From the NCBI RefSeq assembly GCF_007970665.1, contig NZ_CP042430.1, positions 1,612,001-1,676,000 of the forward strand: a DNA stretch of 64,000 bases. The letters are read 5' to 3'. This document shows, one piece after another, positions 17,872 through 27,405 of this stretch. The translations under genes and the position numbers were made by a program. Each line of letters starts with the position of its first letter. Within the stretch, counting starts at the first letter, position 1. The stretch is from Baekduia soli (GTDB lineage Bacteria > Actinomycetota > Thermoleophilia > Solirubrobacterales > Solirubrobacteraceae). The notes beneath the pieces are model-generated. The model had not been told where the DNA came from and did no database searches. It saw only the letters and a program-made list of their open reading frames with translations.

Positions 17872-18351
17872 ATGGAGGGCTCGCACGATCCGGGCACCGC
17901 CGCGTGGCACCTGCGGCTGCACCACACGGGGCACGACGCGCTGAGCGAGGACACCGCCCAGACGCCGGGCATGCGCCGCTACGAGGCGATCTCCGGCGCG
18001 CGCACGGGCTCGCGCAAGCTCTGGATGGGCCGCACCCACGTCGGCCCGGGGATGGTCTCGGCCGACCACCATCACGGCGAGGCCGAGACCGGCATCTACG
18101 TCGTCAGCGGGCATCCCGTGTTCGTCTTCCTCGAGGACGGTGCCGAGCGGCGCATCGAGACCGAGCCCGGCGACTACATGTACGTCCCGCCCTACGTGCC
18201 GCACCGCGAGGAGAACCCGTCGCCCGACGAGGAGGCGGTGGTCGTCATCGCGCGCAGCACGCAGGAGGGGATCGTCATCAACCTCCCGAGCCTGCGCGCC
18301 CACGTGCCCGAGCTCGACGCGCTCGCGGCGGCGCCGGAGCCGCCGGCCTGA
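17872..18351 (+). CDS. cupin-domain protein
   Basis: The 159-residue product is a single-domain cupin: SADHHHGEAETGIYVVSG supplies three His and a Glu, and PGDYMYVPPYVPHREENP the second motif with its His. The element TAGGCT at 17858-17863 is 8 nt before the ATG and there is no ribosome site, so the mRNA is probably leaderless. It stands intact between two decayed genes. The enzymatic activity is unknown. Confidence 0.85.
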   Translation: MEGSHDPGTAAWHLRLHHTGHDALSEDTAQTPGMRRYEAISGARTGSRKLWMGRTHVGPGMVSADHHHGEAETGIYVVSGHPVFVFLEDGAERRIETEPGDYMYVPPYVPHREENPSPDEEAVVVIARSTQEGIVINLPSLRAHVPELDALAAAPEPPA

Positions 18352-18374
18352 CGCCGCGCGCGCGGCGCCCCCGG

Positions 18375-18882
18375 GGACCTGGCGTGGTCGCGGCCGGCCC
18401 TGCTCGGGACGCTGCTCCTGGCCCGCCCTGCTGATCGGCTGGGCCTGACGCGCCTCGGGTCGCATCCTCGGCTTCTGGTCGTTCTCCATGCTGCTGCCGC
18501 AGGCGCCCTGCGGCGCGGCGGCCGTCGGCGTGCTGCACGCGACGGTCCGCCCGACGCTCGGCCACCGGGCCGCCCTGCCGGCCGCGCTCGCGCTGGCCGT
18601 GTCGCCCGTGTCGATCGCCGTGGCCCGCGTCAACAACCCCGACGCGCTGCTCGTGCTCCTGCTCGCCCTGTCCGCCCACCTCGTCGCGCGGGCGATCGAG
18701 TCGGACCCGGACCCTGGCGCCGGCGGCGCCACCGTCGCCGACGCGGCCAACCACCCTCGTTCGGCTCCTCGTCGGCGACCCAGCAGGGTCCCGGCGGCCG
18801 CTTCGGCGGCGGCCCGCCGACCCCCGCGGCGGGCAGACCGGGCCGCCGGCGCAGGGCCAGGCGCCCGGGCAGGGCTCCTGAC
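18375..18882 (+). pseudogene. truncated GT39-family glycosyltransferase
   Basis: The reading FWSFSMLLPQA-like (frame-broken), then GVLHATVRPTLGH, VSPVSIAVARVNNPDALLVL and AHLVARAIES matches the membrane core of GT39 mannosyl/arabinosyl-transferases, including the conserved NNPDALLVLLL. A later frame gives FGSSSATQQGPGGRFGG, like the Gly-rich extracellular loop of the family. The other transmembrane helices and the first-loop catalytic acids are absent. It runs up to the next gene and can be misread as its N-terminal extension. Confidence 0.65.
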
Positions 18883-18958
18883 GCCCACCGGCGATCAGGG
18901 CACGCGCCCTGCGGGTACGCCCGATCCTCGTGCCCATCCCCCCGAGCTCCATCCGCCC

Positions 18959-19861
18959 GTGAGCGCGACCCCGCAGTTCGCCGGCGAGAGCGACGGCGGC
19001 GGCCGCTTCGTCCGCCAGGACAGCCGCTTCCGCGAGCGCGTCGACGAGCGGCCGGAGCCGGGCCGCTACCACCTCTACGTCTCGCTGGCCTGCCCGTGGG
19101 CCTCGCGGGCGGTGATCGTGCGCATGCTCAAGGGCCTGCAGGAGGACCTGCCGATGACCGTGCTCGACCCGATCCGCGACGACCGCGGCTGGCGCTTCGA
19201 TCCGCAGCGCCCCGACCCGGTCAACGGCTTCGCGTTCCTCCAGGAGGCCTACGAGGCCACCGAGCCCGGCTTCGACGCGCGCGTGACCGTCCCCGTGCTG
19301 TGGGACACGCAGGAGGGGCGGATCGTCAACAACGAGAGCGCCGACATCATCCGGATGCTCGACGGCTGGAGCGACGACGGCCCCGACCTGGTCCCCGAGG
19401 ACCTGCGCCACGCGATCGACGAGCTCAACGAGCGGATCTACGCCACGGTCAACAACGGGGTCTACGCCGCCGGGTTCGCCTCGACGCAGGAGGCCTACGA
19501 GGAGGCCTTCGACGAGCTCTTCGCGACGCTGGACTGGCTCGACGACCTCCTGGCCACGCGCCGGTTCCTGCTCGGCGACCAGATCACGGAGGCCGACTGG
19601 CGGCTGTTCGTCACGCTCGTGCGCTTCGACGCCGTCTACGTCGGCCACTTCAAGTGCAACCTGCGCCGCATCGAGGACTACGACCACCTCTCGGGCTACC
19701 TGCGCGACCTCTACCAGCAGCCCGGCGTCGCCGACACGGTCGACTTCGACCACATCAAGCGCCACTACTACGGCACCCACCCGCAGATCAACCCGACCGG
19801 CATCGTCCCGAAGGGGCCGGCCCTGGACCTCTGGCGCGACCACGGCCGCGAGACGGTCTGA
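18959..19861 (+). CDS. glutathionyl-hydroquinone reductase-like protein (YqjG/ECM4 family)
   Basis: The 300-residue protein starts at GTG 18959, where similarity to the family begins. The GST-like thioredoxin domain holds the catalytic YVSLACPWASRAVIV (Cys-Pro-Trp). The C-terminal helical domain has VNNESADIIRML, ERIYATVNNGVYAAGFA and HFKCNLRRIEDY, all signature blocks. The end HYYGTHPQINPTGIVPKGP is diagnostic. The enzymes reduce S-glutathionyl- or mycothiol-type hydroquinone adducts; which thiol this host uses cannot be told. Confidence 0.93.
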   Translation: MSATPQFAGESDGGGRFVRQDSRFRERVDERPEPGRYHLYVSLACPWASRAVIVRMLKGLQEDLPMTVLDPIRDDRGWRFDPQRPDPVNGFAFLQEAYEATEPGFDARVTVPVLWDTQEGRIVNNESADIIRMLDGWSDDGPDLVPEDLRHAIDELNERIYATVNNGVYAAGFASTQEAYEEAFDELFATLDWLDDLLATRRFLLGDQITEADWRLFVTLVRFDAVYVGHFKCNLRRIEDYDHLSGYLRDLYQQPGVADTVDFDHIKRHYYGTHPQINPTGIVPKGPALDLWRDHGRETV

Positions 19862-19905
19862 GCGCCGCACGCGGCCGCGCGCGCCGCGGACGGCTAGACT
19901 CCGTC

Positions 19906-20184
19906 GCGGACCGTGCTAGGCGGGGAGGTAGCGGTGCCCTGTCGCTCGCAATCCGCTCTAGCGAGGCTGAATCCCCGGTTGAGGGGTGTGGCCAACGGGG
20001 TCTGCGCGCCGTGGCGGCGCTGATGGCCCGGGTCCCGCGCGGCGTCGGCTCGTGAACCAGGTCAGGTCCGGAAGGAAGCAGCCTTAAGCGATCACCGGCG
20101 AGCGCAGCGGGAGTTCCCGGTGCCGGAGCCGCCCTCCGGTGTGGCGCCCGAGGGACGCATGTCGAGGTCGGGTGCACGGTCCGC
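19906..20184 (+). ncRNA. ffs: signal recognition particle RNA, long bacterial form
   Basis: The universally conserved apical domain appears at 20059-20082 as GGUCAGG and GGAAGGAAGCAGCC. The 5' end GCGGACCGUGC pairs perfectly with the 3' end GCACGGUCCGC (20174-20184), closing a roughly 280-nt rod. The 5' part (GCUAGGCGGGGAGGUAGCGGUGCCCUG, given here only as a partial reading) has the Alu-like fold of long SRP RNAs of Gram-positive bacteria. It lies between the reductase gene and a strong terminator. SRP RNA guides Ffh to membrane-protein signals. Confidence 0.93.
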
Positions 20185-20198
20185 TGATCTGCAGCATG

Positions 20199-20228
20199 AA
20201 GGCCCCGCCGGGATCCGGCGGGGCCTTC
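20199..20228 (+). terminator. rho-independent terminator of SRP RNA
   Basis: An 11-bp perfect stem (GGCCCCGCCGG at 20201-20211 with CCGGCGGGGCC at 20215-20225) has a GAT loop and is followed by TTCGT. It lies 16 nt after the SRP RNA and faces the end of the convergent MFS gene. Confidence 0.85.
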
Positions 20229-20268
20229 GTCGTCACGGCCGCGGGGGCGGCGCGCCGCGCGCCGCCGC

Positions 20269-21720
20269 TCAGGCGGCGCCGGTCGGGGAGGGCGCCACGG
20301 CGACCATCGCCGGATCGGCCTCGGCCGTGGCGGCCCCCGTGCGCGGCCGGCCCGGGATGAGCAGCGCCAGCAGCGCGCCGAGGGCCAGGACCGCGGCGCC
20401 GATGGGCAGCGCGGCGGTCATCCCGTCGACGTAGGCCTGCGGCGACGTGTAGCCGCCGTCGTGGGTGAACACGGAGGCCAGCACCGCGACGCCCAGCACG
20501 CCGCCGAGCTCGCGGATCGCGTTCGTCGCGCCCGAGGCCTGGCCGGCCTCCTCCGGGCGCACGGCGCCGAGCACGGCGTTGGCGGCCGGGGCGAACACGA
20601 GCGCCATGCCCGTGCCGGCCAGCACGAACGGGACCAGCAGCGCCGAGTAGGCGACGGTCGGGGTCGTCACCGCCGCGAGCCAGCCGATGGCGATGGCCTG
20701 CAGGGCCAGGCCGCCGGCCATGAGCGGCCGCGCGCCGATCCGGTCGCTGAGCAGCCCGGCGACCGGCGCGACGACCATCGGCATGATCGTCCACGGCAGC
20801 ACGCGCAGGCCCGACTGCAGCGGCGACAGCCCCTGCGTGGTCTGGAAGAACTGCGAGAGCAGGAAGATCGAGCCGAAGACGCCGAAGAACATCGCCAGCG
20901 ACGTCCCGTTCGTGGCGCTGAACGCGCGGGAGCGGAAGAAGCGCAGCGGCAGCATCGGCGCCTTGGCGCGGCCCTCCCAGGCCACGAAGGCGGCCAGGAG
21001 CACGACGCCGGCGCCGATGGAGGCGACGATCGTCGTCGAGGTCCAGCCGAGCGCCTCGCCGCGCACGATGCCGTAGACGATGCCCAGCAGGCCGGTGCCG
21101 GCCAGGCCGATGCCCGGGAGGTCGAGGCGGCTCGCGGGCCCGTGGGACTCCCCGAGGTAGCGCGCGGCGAGCGGGACGAGGACGAGCCCGGTCGGCACGT
21201 TGAGCCAGAAGATCCAGTGCCAGGAGATGCCGTCGACGACGGCACCGCCGACGACCGGGCCCAGCGCGACGCCCAGGCCGGAGATGCCCGACCAGGCGCC
21301 GAGCGCGAGGCCGCGCTTGGCGGCGGGCACGGCGCCGGAGAGGAGCGTCAGCGTCAGCGGCGTCACGATCGCGGCGCCGAGGCCCTGCGCGGCACGCGCG
21401 GCCACGAGCGCGCCGGTCGTCGGGGCGAGCGCGGCGGCGGCGCTGGAGACGGTGAACAGCAGGACGCCGAGGGAGAACATCCGCCGGCGGCCGAAGCGGT
21501 CGCCGAGCGCGGCGCCGGTGAGCAGCAGGACGGCGTAGGCCAGGGTGTAGGCGTTGACCGTCCACTCCAGCGACTTGATCGAGGCGCCGAGGTCGGTGCG
21601 GATCGTCGGCAGCGCGGTGGTGACGACGAGGTTGTCGAGCGTCACCATGAAGAGCGCCACGCTGACGATCGCGAAGGTCCAGCCGGCACGCGGCCGCGCG
21701 GACTCGGGGGAAGGGGTCAT
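20269..21720 (-). CDS. MFS drug/proton antiporter, DHA2 (EmrB/QacA) family
   Basis: The 483-residue protein has about 14 hydrophobic segments. DHA2 signatures are LDNLVVTTALPTI at the first helix, WTVNAYTLAYAVLLLTGAALGDRFGRRR (motif A, read in two parts) and GVALGPVVGGAVVDGISWHWIFWLN (motif C, read in two parts). The chosen ATG has GGGAGG at a good distance. It exports hydrophobic or cationic compounds. It lies downstream of a TetR gene, with matching operator half-sites before both genes. Confidence 0.95.
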   Translation of the reverse strand: MTPSPESARPRAGWTFAIVSVALFMVTLDNLVVTTALPTIRTDLGASIKSLEWTVNAYTLAYAVLLLTGAALGDRFGRRRMFSLGVLLFTVSSAAAALAPTTGALVAARAAQGLGAAIVTPLTLTLLSGAVPAAKRGLALGAWSGISGLGVALGPVVGGAVVDGISWHWIFWLNVPTGLVLVPLAARYLGESHGPASRLDLPGIGLAGTGLLGIVYGIVRGEALGWTSTTIVASIGAGVVLLAAFVAWEGRAKAPMLPLRFFRSRAFSATNGTSLAMFFGVFGSIFLLSQFFQTTQGLSPLQSGLRVLPWTIMPMVVAPVAGLLSDRIGARPLMAGGLALQAIAIGWLAAVTTPTVAYSALLVPFVLAGTGMALVFAPAANAVLGAVRPEEAGQASGATNAIRELGGVLGVAVLASVFTHDGGYTSPQAYVDGMTAALPIGAAVLALGALLALLIPGRPRTGAATAEADPAMVAVAPSPTGAA

Positions 21721-21747
21721 CTCGGCCTCCCGGACCGTGGTTGGTGA

Positions 21748-21767
21748 GAGTGAGTGCTTACTCACTC
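21748..21767. promoter_or_regulatory. operator before the MFS gene (GAGTGAGT-GCTT-ACTCACTC)
   Basis: This is a perfect 8-4-8 inverted repeat 28-47 bp upstream of the MFS start. Its core TGAGT-N4-ACTCA (21751-21764) is identical in half-sites and spacing to the site before the TetR gene, so both are probably bound by that repressor. Confidence 0.8.
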
Positions 21768-21791
21768 GGTGGGCAAAAAAAGGGGACCGCA

Positions 21792-22349
21792 TCAGCAGAC
21801 GCGCAGGACCTCGGCCCAGCGGCCGTGGGTGCCGTCGGCGCCGATGGCGGCCATGACGTTCATGAGCATCCCGTGGGCGAAGAAGCTCTGGATGCCCTCG
21901 GGGGGCAGACCCGTCTCGCGCTCGACGACGGCGAACAGGTCGGCGAAGCCGGCGCGCGAGGCCTCGGCGACCTCGGGCATGGCGGCGGCCGCGGCGTGCA
22001 TGTGGATCTGGGTGAGCAGGAGCCGGCGGTCGGCCAGCAGCTCGCCGTAGGCCTCGCCCATCGCCTCCTTGACGTCGCGGCCGTCGGCGCGGGCCTGTGC
22101 GGCGGCCTCGATGAACGCGGAGCGGATCGCCTCGTTGGAGCGCTGCACGACGGCCAGGATGAGGTCCAGCTTGCTCGGGAAGAGGCGGAAGAGGTAGGCC
22201 TGCGAGATCCCGGCGGCCTTGGCGACGTCGATGGTCGGCGTGCCCAGGAAGCCGCGCTCGCCGAAGACCTGCATCGCGGCGGAGAGGACCTCCTCGCGCC
22301 GCTCCTCGGCCGTCGACAGCGTGCGCTTGGTGGCGGCTGCGGGCGTCAT
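21792..22349 (-). CDS. TetR-family transcriptional repressor of the MFS exporter
   Basis: The 185-residue protein has an N-terminal TetR helix-turn-helix (TAEERREEVLSAAMQVFGE, then DVAKAAGISQAYLFRLFPSK, about 13-60) and a helical ligand domain. It is transcribed toward the MFS gene, 71 bp away, and each gene has a TGAGT-N4-ACTCA site directly upstream. That arrangement implies autorepression plus repression of the pump, lifted by a pump substrate. Confidence 0.93.
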   Translation of the reverse strand: MTPAAATKRTLSTAEERREEVLSAAMQVFGERGFLGTPTIDVAKAAGISQAYLFRLFPSKLDLILAVVQRSNEAIRSAFIEAAAQARADGRDVKEAMGEAYGELLADRRLLLTQIHMHAAAAAMPEVAEASRAGFADLFAVVERETGLPPEGIQSFFAHGMLMNVMAAIGADGTHGRWAEVLRVC

Positions 22350-22356
22350 GCAGGAA

Positions 22357-22370
22357 TGAGTATGTACTCA
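22357..22370. promoter_or_regulatory. operator before the TetR gene (TGAGTA-TG-TACTCA)
   Basis: A perfect palindrome ends 7 nt before the TetR start and shares TGAGT-N4-ACTCA with the site at 21751-21764. It would block the TetR promoter, giving autoregulation. Confidence 0.8.
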
Positions 22371-22398
22371 CTCACCCGACGATGTCAAGGGTGGTCGC

Positions 22399-23811
22399 TC
22401 AGCCGCAGCCGCCGAACAGCAGCCAGAAGCGGCCGCGGGCCGTCGGCGCGCCGCCGGGCGCGGGCGGCAGCGTGCGGTCGAGATCGCCCTTGTCCAGGAC
22501 GAACTGCTCCGCCACGGCGGGCGAGGCGGGGACGAACGCGGGGCGCGCGTAGCGCCCGTGCTCCTGGGCGCTGAGGATGGCCGCGGGCCGGCGGTCGGTC
22601 CACAGCGCGAGCTGGGGGACCGCACGGCGGTTGGGCACGGTCAGCGGGCAGCGCAGCCCAGCCGTCTGCGGCGCGAGGTCGTGCAGCTCGTCGAGGATGT
22701 GGGTCTGCGTGATCAGCGCCCCACGGGTGCTCCGCAGCCGGTGGACCTGCGAGGGGGCGAACGCGGCCAGCGCCACGACCGTCAGCGCCGAGAACGCCAT
22801 CCAGCGCACGCGCCAGGGGTCGTCGCGCGCCAGCGCTGTCCAGCCCGCCACGCCGGCGCCGCAGAAGATCGCCAGGATCGCCGCCGGGCCCAGCAGGTAG
22901 CGCGTGAGGATCGACAGGCCCGCGGCGGCCAGCACGCAGAACGCCACGACGGCCACCACGCCGGCCGTGACGCCGAGCACCGCGCGGTCGCGCAGGCGCC
23001 ACAGCGTCAGGACGCCGCCGCCGGCGGCGCCGAGCAGCACGGGCTCGCGCAGGATCTCGCCGAGCCTCCGCGGCAGCGTGGAGGGCACGTGCTGCAGCCC
23101 GGTCACGCGGCCGAGGTCGGCCGCGGTCGACCGCGTGCCGGTCAGCGAGTGCAGCGGGTCGCCCGTGATCGCCAGGTCGCTGAGCGCCCACAGCGCCGGC
23201 GCGCCCGCGATGAGCGCGACGTGGACCGGGCGCAGCGCGCCGCCGCGCCAGAGCCACAGGCCGTAGACGATCGCGAACAGCCAGGCCTCGGGCCGCAGCA
23301 GCCCGGCCAGGCCGACGAGGACCAGGACCGGCGTGCCGGCCCGCCGTCGCCGGGTCTCGACGAGCAGCGCGCCGAGCAGCAGGCACAGGTAGGGGATGTC
23401 GACGTAGGCCCGGACGCCGTAGCTCAGGACGGGCTCGCGCGTGAGGACCACGAGCGCCGCGACGACCCCGGCCGCCGTCCCGAACCAGGCGCGCCCCAGC
23501 GCGAACACGAGCCAGCCCAGGACGCCGAGGGCCAGGAACGCGAGGACCTCGAAGAGGCCCTCGCCGAACCCCGTGCCGACCAACGCGCCGAGCGCGCCGA
23601 CCAGCGTGGCCAGCGGGTGCGGGGTCGGCGCGAACGCGACGCTGTAGTCCGGCGTGCGCCCATGGACGAGGTCGTTGCCCCACAGCAGCGCGTACTCCGT
23701 GTCGTAGTTGACGAAGCGCGCCGGCGTGCACGCCAGCCACACGAGCGCCGCGAGGGCGACCGAGACGGCGGCGGGGACGACGAGAGGGCGCGGCCGCATG
23801 CGGCCGCGCAC
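22399..23811 (-). CDS. multi-pass membrane protein, GT-C-like glycosyltransferase fold
   Basis: The 470-residue protein has about nine to ten hydrophobic helices followed by a soluble C-terminal domain (about 370-470). The first extracellular loop holds NYDTEYALLWGNDLVHGR, an acidic motif in the place used by GT-C lipid-linked sugar transferases. LLRPEAWLFA and GPAAILAIFCGAGVAGW are typical membrane segments. No exact family was recognised. It begins 1 nt after the stop of the M20 peptidase gene, so the two are co-transcribed. Confidence 0.75.
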   Translation of the reverse strand: MRGRMRPRPLVVPAAVSVALAALVWLACTPARFVNYDTEYALLWGNDLVHGRTPDYSVAFAPTPHPLATLVGALGALVGTGFGEGLFEVLAFLALGVLGWLVFALGRAWFGTAAGVVAALVVLTREPVLSYGVRAYVDIPYLCLLLGALLVETRRRRAGTPVLVLVGLAGLLRPEAWLFAIVYGLWLWRGGALRPVHVALIAGAPALWALSDLAITGDPLHSLTGTRSTAADLGRVTGLQHVPSTLPRRLGEILREPVLLGAAGGGVLTLWRLRDRAVLGVTAGVVAVVAFCVLAAAGLSILTRYLLGPAAILAIFCGAGVAGWTALARDDPWRVRWMAFSALTVVALAAFAPSQVHRLRSTRGALITQTHILDELHDLAPQTAGLRCPLTVPNRRAVPQLALWTDRRPAAILSAQEHGRYARPAFVPASPAVAEQFVLDKGDLDRTLPPAPGGAPTARGRFWLLFGGCG

Positions 23812-23812
23812 G

Positions 23813-25144
23813 CTACTGTGGCGCGCCGTCGCCCAGCGCGGCCAGGGCCGCCAGCAGCTCGCGGGCCGCCCGCTCCCCGAGCTCCAGGCCGCGCAGCGAG
23901 AACGACTCGTTGGGCGCGTGGAACGGGTCGTCGGGCAGGACGAAGCCGGTCACGATCGTCGGGATGCCCTTCGCGCCGAGGTCGGCGACGATCGGGATCG
24001 ATCCGCCGCTGCGCACGAACGCCGGGGCCACCCCGCAGGCGCGCTCGATCGCCTCGCCGGCCAGTCGGATCGCGGCCGTGTCGACGCCGAACAGCGCGGG
24101 CTGGGCGCTGTGGGAGCTGACGACCTCGAGCTCGGCCCCCTCGGGCAGCCCCCCGCGCAGGAGGCGCAGCAGCTCGGCGCCCATCGCGTCGGGGTCCTGG
24201 CCCGGGGCCAGGCGGATGGAGATCGTCGCGCGTGCGACCGCCGGGATGACCGTCCGCGCGTCGCCCGCGACGATCTGGTTGACGTCGACCGCCGTGTCGC
24301 TGCCGTTGCGCTCGATGTACTCGGCCGCCGCCGCGGGGTAGGCGGGCCGGGCGCCCGCGGCGTCCAGCGCCTCCTGCCCGGAGGGCAGCGCGTCCCACGT
24401 GGCGCGCTCGGCGTCGGCGACCGGCGCGATGCCGACGCGCAGCTCGTCGCGCACGCGGCCGTCGGGACCCGGCAGCACGGCCGCCAGCGCGGCGTGCAGC
24501 GCGTGCAGGGAGTTCAGCGCGCTGCCGCCGTACATCCCCGAGTGCAGGTCGCGCCGGGCGGCGCGCACCTCGAACGTCAGCAGGACCACGCCGCGCAGGC
24601 CGACGCAGATCGCCGGCAGGTCGGGGCCGACCATGCCGCTGTCGTAGACGATCGCCGCGTCGGCACCGCGCTCGTCGGCCGCCAGCCAGGCCGCGATGGA
24701 CTCGCCGCCGGCCTCCTCCTCGCCCTCGATCGCCACCCGCACGTGGACCGGCAGCTCGCCGGCCTGGGCCAGCCCGCACGCCGCGTGCAGCAGCGGCAGG
24801 AAGTTGCCCTTGTCGTCGGCGGCGCCGCGCGCGTAGACCCGCCCGTCACGGACCTCGGGCTCGAACGGCGGGCTCTCCCAGAGGTCCAGGGGCTCGGCGC
24901 CCTGGACGTCGTAGTGGCCGTAGATGAGCACGGTCGGCGCATCCTCGCGCGCCGCGCGCAGCTCGCCGATCACGAGCGGGTTGCCGCCGCCGATGCGCAC
25001 CAGCTCGGCCTCGCCGCCCGCCGCGCGGACCTTGTCGACGGCCCACTGCGCGGCGCGCTCCAGGTCGGCGGGGTCCCCGCCGCCGGTCGAGATGCTGGGG
25101 ATCCGCAGCCAGGTGAAGAGCTCGTCGAGGAGGGTGTCGGCCAT
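23813..25144 (-). CDS. M20 family dinuclear-zinc metallopeptidase (dipeptidase)
   Basis: The 443-residue protein is a dipeptidase of the CNDP/ArgE-like group. Zinc ligands appear in YGHYDVQ (His, Asp), AADDKGNF (bridging Asp) and [10 protein letters not shown] (catalytic Glu pair), followed by DSGMV and a lid domain with [15 protein letters not shown] (25157 to 25152 on the minus strand) is 7 nt before the ATG, so translation is probably leaderless. It is divergent from dnaX, and their -10 elements lie about 67 bp apart. Confidence 0.93.
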   Translation of the reverse strand: MADTLLDELFTWLRIPSISTGGGDPADLERAAQWAVDKVRAAGGEAELVRIGGGNPLVIGELRAAREDAPTVLIYGHYDVQGAEPLDLWESPPFEPEVRDGRVYARGAADDKGNFLPLLHAACGLAQAGELPVHVRVAIEGEEEAGGESIAAWLAADERGADAAIVYDSGMVGPDLPAICVGLRGVVLLTFEVRAARRDLHSGMYGGSALNSLHALHAALAAVLPGPDGRVRDELRVGIAPVADAERATWDALPSGQEALDAAGARPAYPAAAAEYIERNGSDTAVDVNQIVAGDARTVIPAVARATISIRLAPGQDPDAMGAELLRLLRGGLPEGAELEVVSSHSAQPALFGVDTAAIRLAGEAIERACGVAPAFVRSGGSIPIVADLGAKGIPTIVTGFVLPDDPFHAPNESFSLRGLELGERAARELLAALAALGDGAPQ

Positions 25145-25224
25145 GGCTGGCAGACTACGCGGACCGCTGGAGCCGGCCCCGTGCCGGCACCCGCCGCGGT
25201 CCGGCTCGGGGGCCGCGATCGCCC

Positions 25225-25230
25225 TACACT
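25225..25230 (+). promoter_or_regulatory. -10 element TACACT for leaderless dnaX
   Basis: TACACT ends 9 nt before the GTG at 25240, with no ribosome site between. Transcription would begin at or next to the start codon, which decides the start of dnaX. Confidence 0.55.
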
Positions 25231-25239
25231 CGATTGCCC

Positions 25240-26955
25240 GTGCCCGCCGGACCCTCGCTCTACCGCCGCCACCGCCCGCGGACGTTCGACGACGTCATCG
25301 GTCAGGAGCACGTGGTGCGCACGCTGCGCAACGCGATCGAGCAGGGCAAGGTCCACCACGCCTACCTGTTCGTGGGCTCGCGCGGGACCGGCAAGACGTC
25401 GATGGCCAAGATGCTGGCGGCGTGCCTGAACTGCGAGCAGGGGCCGACGGTGACGCCCTGCGGGCGCTGCGAGTCGTGCGTGTCGATCGCCTCGGCGTCG
25501 TCGATGGACGTCATCGAGATGGACGCCGCCTCCAACAACTCGGTCGACGACATCCGCGAGCTGCGCGACTCCGTCCAGTACGCCCCGGTCGGCGGCCGCT
25601 ACAAGGTCTACATCCTCGACGAGGCGCACATGCTGTCCACGGCGGCGTGGAACGCGTTCCTCAAGACGCTGGAGGAGCCGCCGCCGTCGACGATCTTCGT
25701 CCTGGCCACCACGGAGGCCGCGAAGATCATGGACACGGTCGTCGACCGCTGCCACCGCTTCGACTTCCGCCGCCCGACCGTCGAGCAGCTCGCGACCGTC
25801 GTGCAGCGCGTGGCGGGCAAGGAGGCCATCGAGATCGCCCCGGACGCCGTCGCGCTCGTGGCGCGCAACGCGACGGGCTCCTACCGCGACGCGCTCGGCA
25901 CGCTCGAGCAGCTCGTGACCTACTCGGGCACGTCCATCGACACCGACGACGCCCTCGCGGTGCTCGGCGTCGCCGACGACGACCTGCTCTTCGGCGCGCT
26001 GGACGCCGTCGGCGCGCGCGACGCGCGGGCCGCCTGGCAGGTCACGGCGCGCCTGGCCGAGTCCGGGCGCGACGCGGCGCAGTTCCTGCGCGACCTGGAG
26101 ACCCACGCGCGCGACGTGCTCGTCGTGCAGACGCTGGGCGAGGTGCCCTCGCAGCTGGCGATGACCGCCGAGCGCGACGCCCGGCTCGCCGACCAGGCCG
26201 GCCGGCTGACCGGCGCCGACACCGTCCGGCTGCTCGACCTGCTGGCCGCCGGGATGCGCCTGGCCAAGGACGGCGCCGACGCCCAGACCCAGCTCGAGGT
26301 CGCGCTCGTCAAGGCCGCCGCCCCGGAGGTCGACCCCTCCACGCGGGCGCTCCTGGCCCGCCTGGAGCGCCTGGAGCAGGCGCTGTCGGGCGCCGCGCCC
26401 GCCCCGCGGCCCGCCGCTGTGCCGCACGCGGCCGCGCCCGCGCCCGCGCCGCCGGCCCCGCCCGCGCCTCACGCGCCCGTCGCCGAGCCGGGCGCCGCGG
26501 CGCCCGAGCCCGCCCGTGAGGAGGCGCCGTCTGCCGTCGCGGTCGCCGAGCCCACGCCGGCGCCCGCTCCGCCGCCGCTGGGCGAGCTGGACCTCGCGAT
26601 GGTCCAGGAGCTCTGGCCCGCCGTCCTGCAGGGCGTCGCCGAGACCAACCAGATGCTCGCCGGCTGCCTGGCGGAGGCCCGCCCGATCACCGTCGCGGGC
26701 CGCGACGTCACGCTCGCGTTCACGCCGGCGATGGCCTTCCAGAAGCGCAAGGCCGAGGACGCGGCCTCGCGGCGGGTGCTCGGCGCGGCGTTCCAGGCGC
26801 TGACCGGCGTGCCGCCGCGCCTGCTGTACGAGACGCGTGAGCCCGAAGAGCTCGGCGTCGAGCCCGAGGTGCTGGGCGAGGACGACTTCATCGCCCGCCT
26901 GCGCGCAGAGTTCGACGCCGTCGACCACCAGCCCGACGAGGAAGGCCCGGCCTGA
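25240..26955 (+). CDS. dnaX: DNA polymerase III subunit gamma/tau
   Basis: This is the clamp-loader ATPase. The 571-residue protein starts at GTG (an in-frame TTG lies 6 nt earlier). Walker A is GSRGTGKTS (about 46-54), the zinc module has CLNCEQG and CGRCESC, Walker B is ILDEAH, and the sensor segment is [10 protein letters not shown] Pro/Ala-rich linker (about 380-450) leads to a tau-like C-terminal domain. The next gene, ybaB, starts inside its stop codon and recR follows, the classical dnaX-ybaB-recR replication/repair operon. Confidence 0.97.
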   Translation: MPAGPSLYRRHRPRTFDDVIGQEHVVRTLRNAIEQGKVHHAYLFVGSRGTGKTSMAKMLAACLNCEQGPTVTPCGRCESCVSIASASSMDVIEMDAASNNSVDDIRELRDSVQYAPVGGRYKVYILDEAHMLSTAAWNAFLKTLEEPPPSTIFVLATTEAAKIMDTVVDRCHRFDFRRPTVEQLATVVQRVAGKEAIEIAPDAVALVARNATGSYRDALGTLEQLVTYSGTSIDTDDALAVLGVADDDLLFGALDAVGARDARAAWQVTARLAESGRDAAQFLRDLETHARDVLVVQTLGEVPSQLAMTAERDARLADQAGRLTGADTVRLLDLLAAGMRLAKDGADAQTQLEVALVKAAAPEVDPSTRALLARLERLEQALSGAAPAPRPAAVPHAAAPAPAPPAPPAPHAPVAEPGAAAPEPAREEAPSAVAVAEPTPAPAPPPLGELDLAMVQELWPAVLQGVAETNQMLAGCLAEARPITVAGRDVTLAFTPAMAFQKRKAEDAASRRVLGAAFQALTGVPPRLLYETREPEELGVEPEVLGEDDFIARLRAEFDAVDHQPDEEGPA

Positions 26956-27398
26956 TGCCCCAGCCCAACATCCAGCAGATGCTCCAGCAGGCCCAGGAGG
27001 CCATGGCGGCCCAGCAGGAGGCCCAGGACGCGCTCAAGGAGCAGCGCGTCGAGGCCTCGGCGGGCGGCGGCATGGTCAAGGTCGTCGTCACCGGCGACCT
27101 GCGTATCGAGGCGCTCACCATCGACCCCGACGCGGTCGACCCCGAGGACGTCGAGATGCTCCAGGACCTCGTGCTCGCGGCGACCAACGAGGCGCTGCGC
27201 CAGGTCGTCGACCTCCAGGAGAAGGCCATGCAGGGCGCCGCCGGCGCCGGCGGGTTCGACCCGATGCAGGCACTCGAGGGCCTCGGCCTCGGCGGCGCGC
27301 TCGGCGGCCTGGGCGGCCCGGGCGGGCCGGGGGCCGGGGGCGGTGGGCCGCAGCTCAACCGCGCGGCCCGCCGCGCGGCCGCCAAGAAGAACCGGTAG
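26955..27398 (+). CDS. YbaB/EbfC family nucleoid-associated protein
   Basis: The 147-residue protein begins with NIQQMLQQAQEAMAAQQEAQ, a charged amphipathic helix, then VEASAGGGMVKVVVTGDLRI and the central IDP block, all typical of YbaB. The usual family length is about 105; here a Gly-rich C-terminal tail ending in RAARRAAAKKNR is added. The ATG overlaps the dnaX stop by one base. The family binds DNA as dimers. Confidence 0.93.
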   Translation: MPQPNIQQMLQQAQEAMAAQQEAQDALKEQRVEASAGGGMVKVVVTGDLRIEALTIDPDAVDPEDVEMLQDLVLAATNEALRQVVDLQEKAMQGAAGAGGFDPMQALEGLGLGGALGGLGGPGGPGAGGGGPQLNRAARRAAAKKNR

Positions 27399-27405
27399 CC
27401 GGGCG

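Noticed and set aside
18488-18958. Possible N-terminal extension of the glutathionyl-hydroquinone reductase
   Set aside because: The extension encodes GT39 membrane segments, unrelated to the reductase fold; the reductase family begins at about 18959.
20461-21747. Plus-strand frame of about 430 codons opposite the MFS gene
   Set aside because: It is rich in Arg, Gly, Glu and His without hydrophobic pattern, the typical shadow of a GC-rich minus-strand gene.
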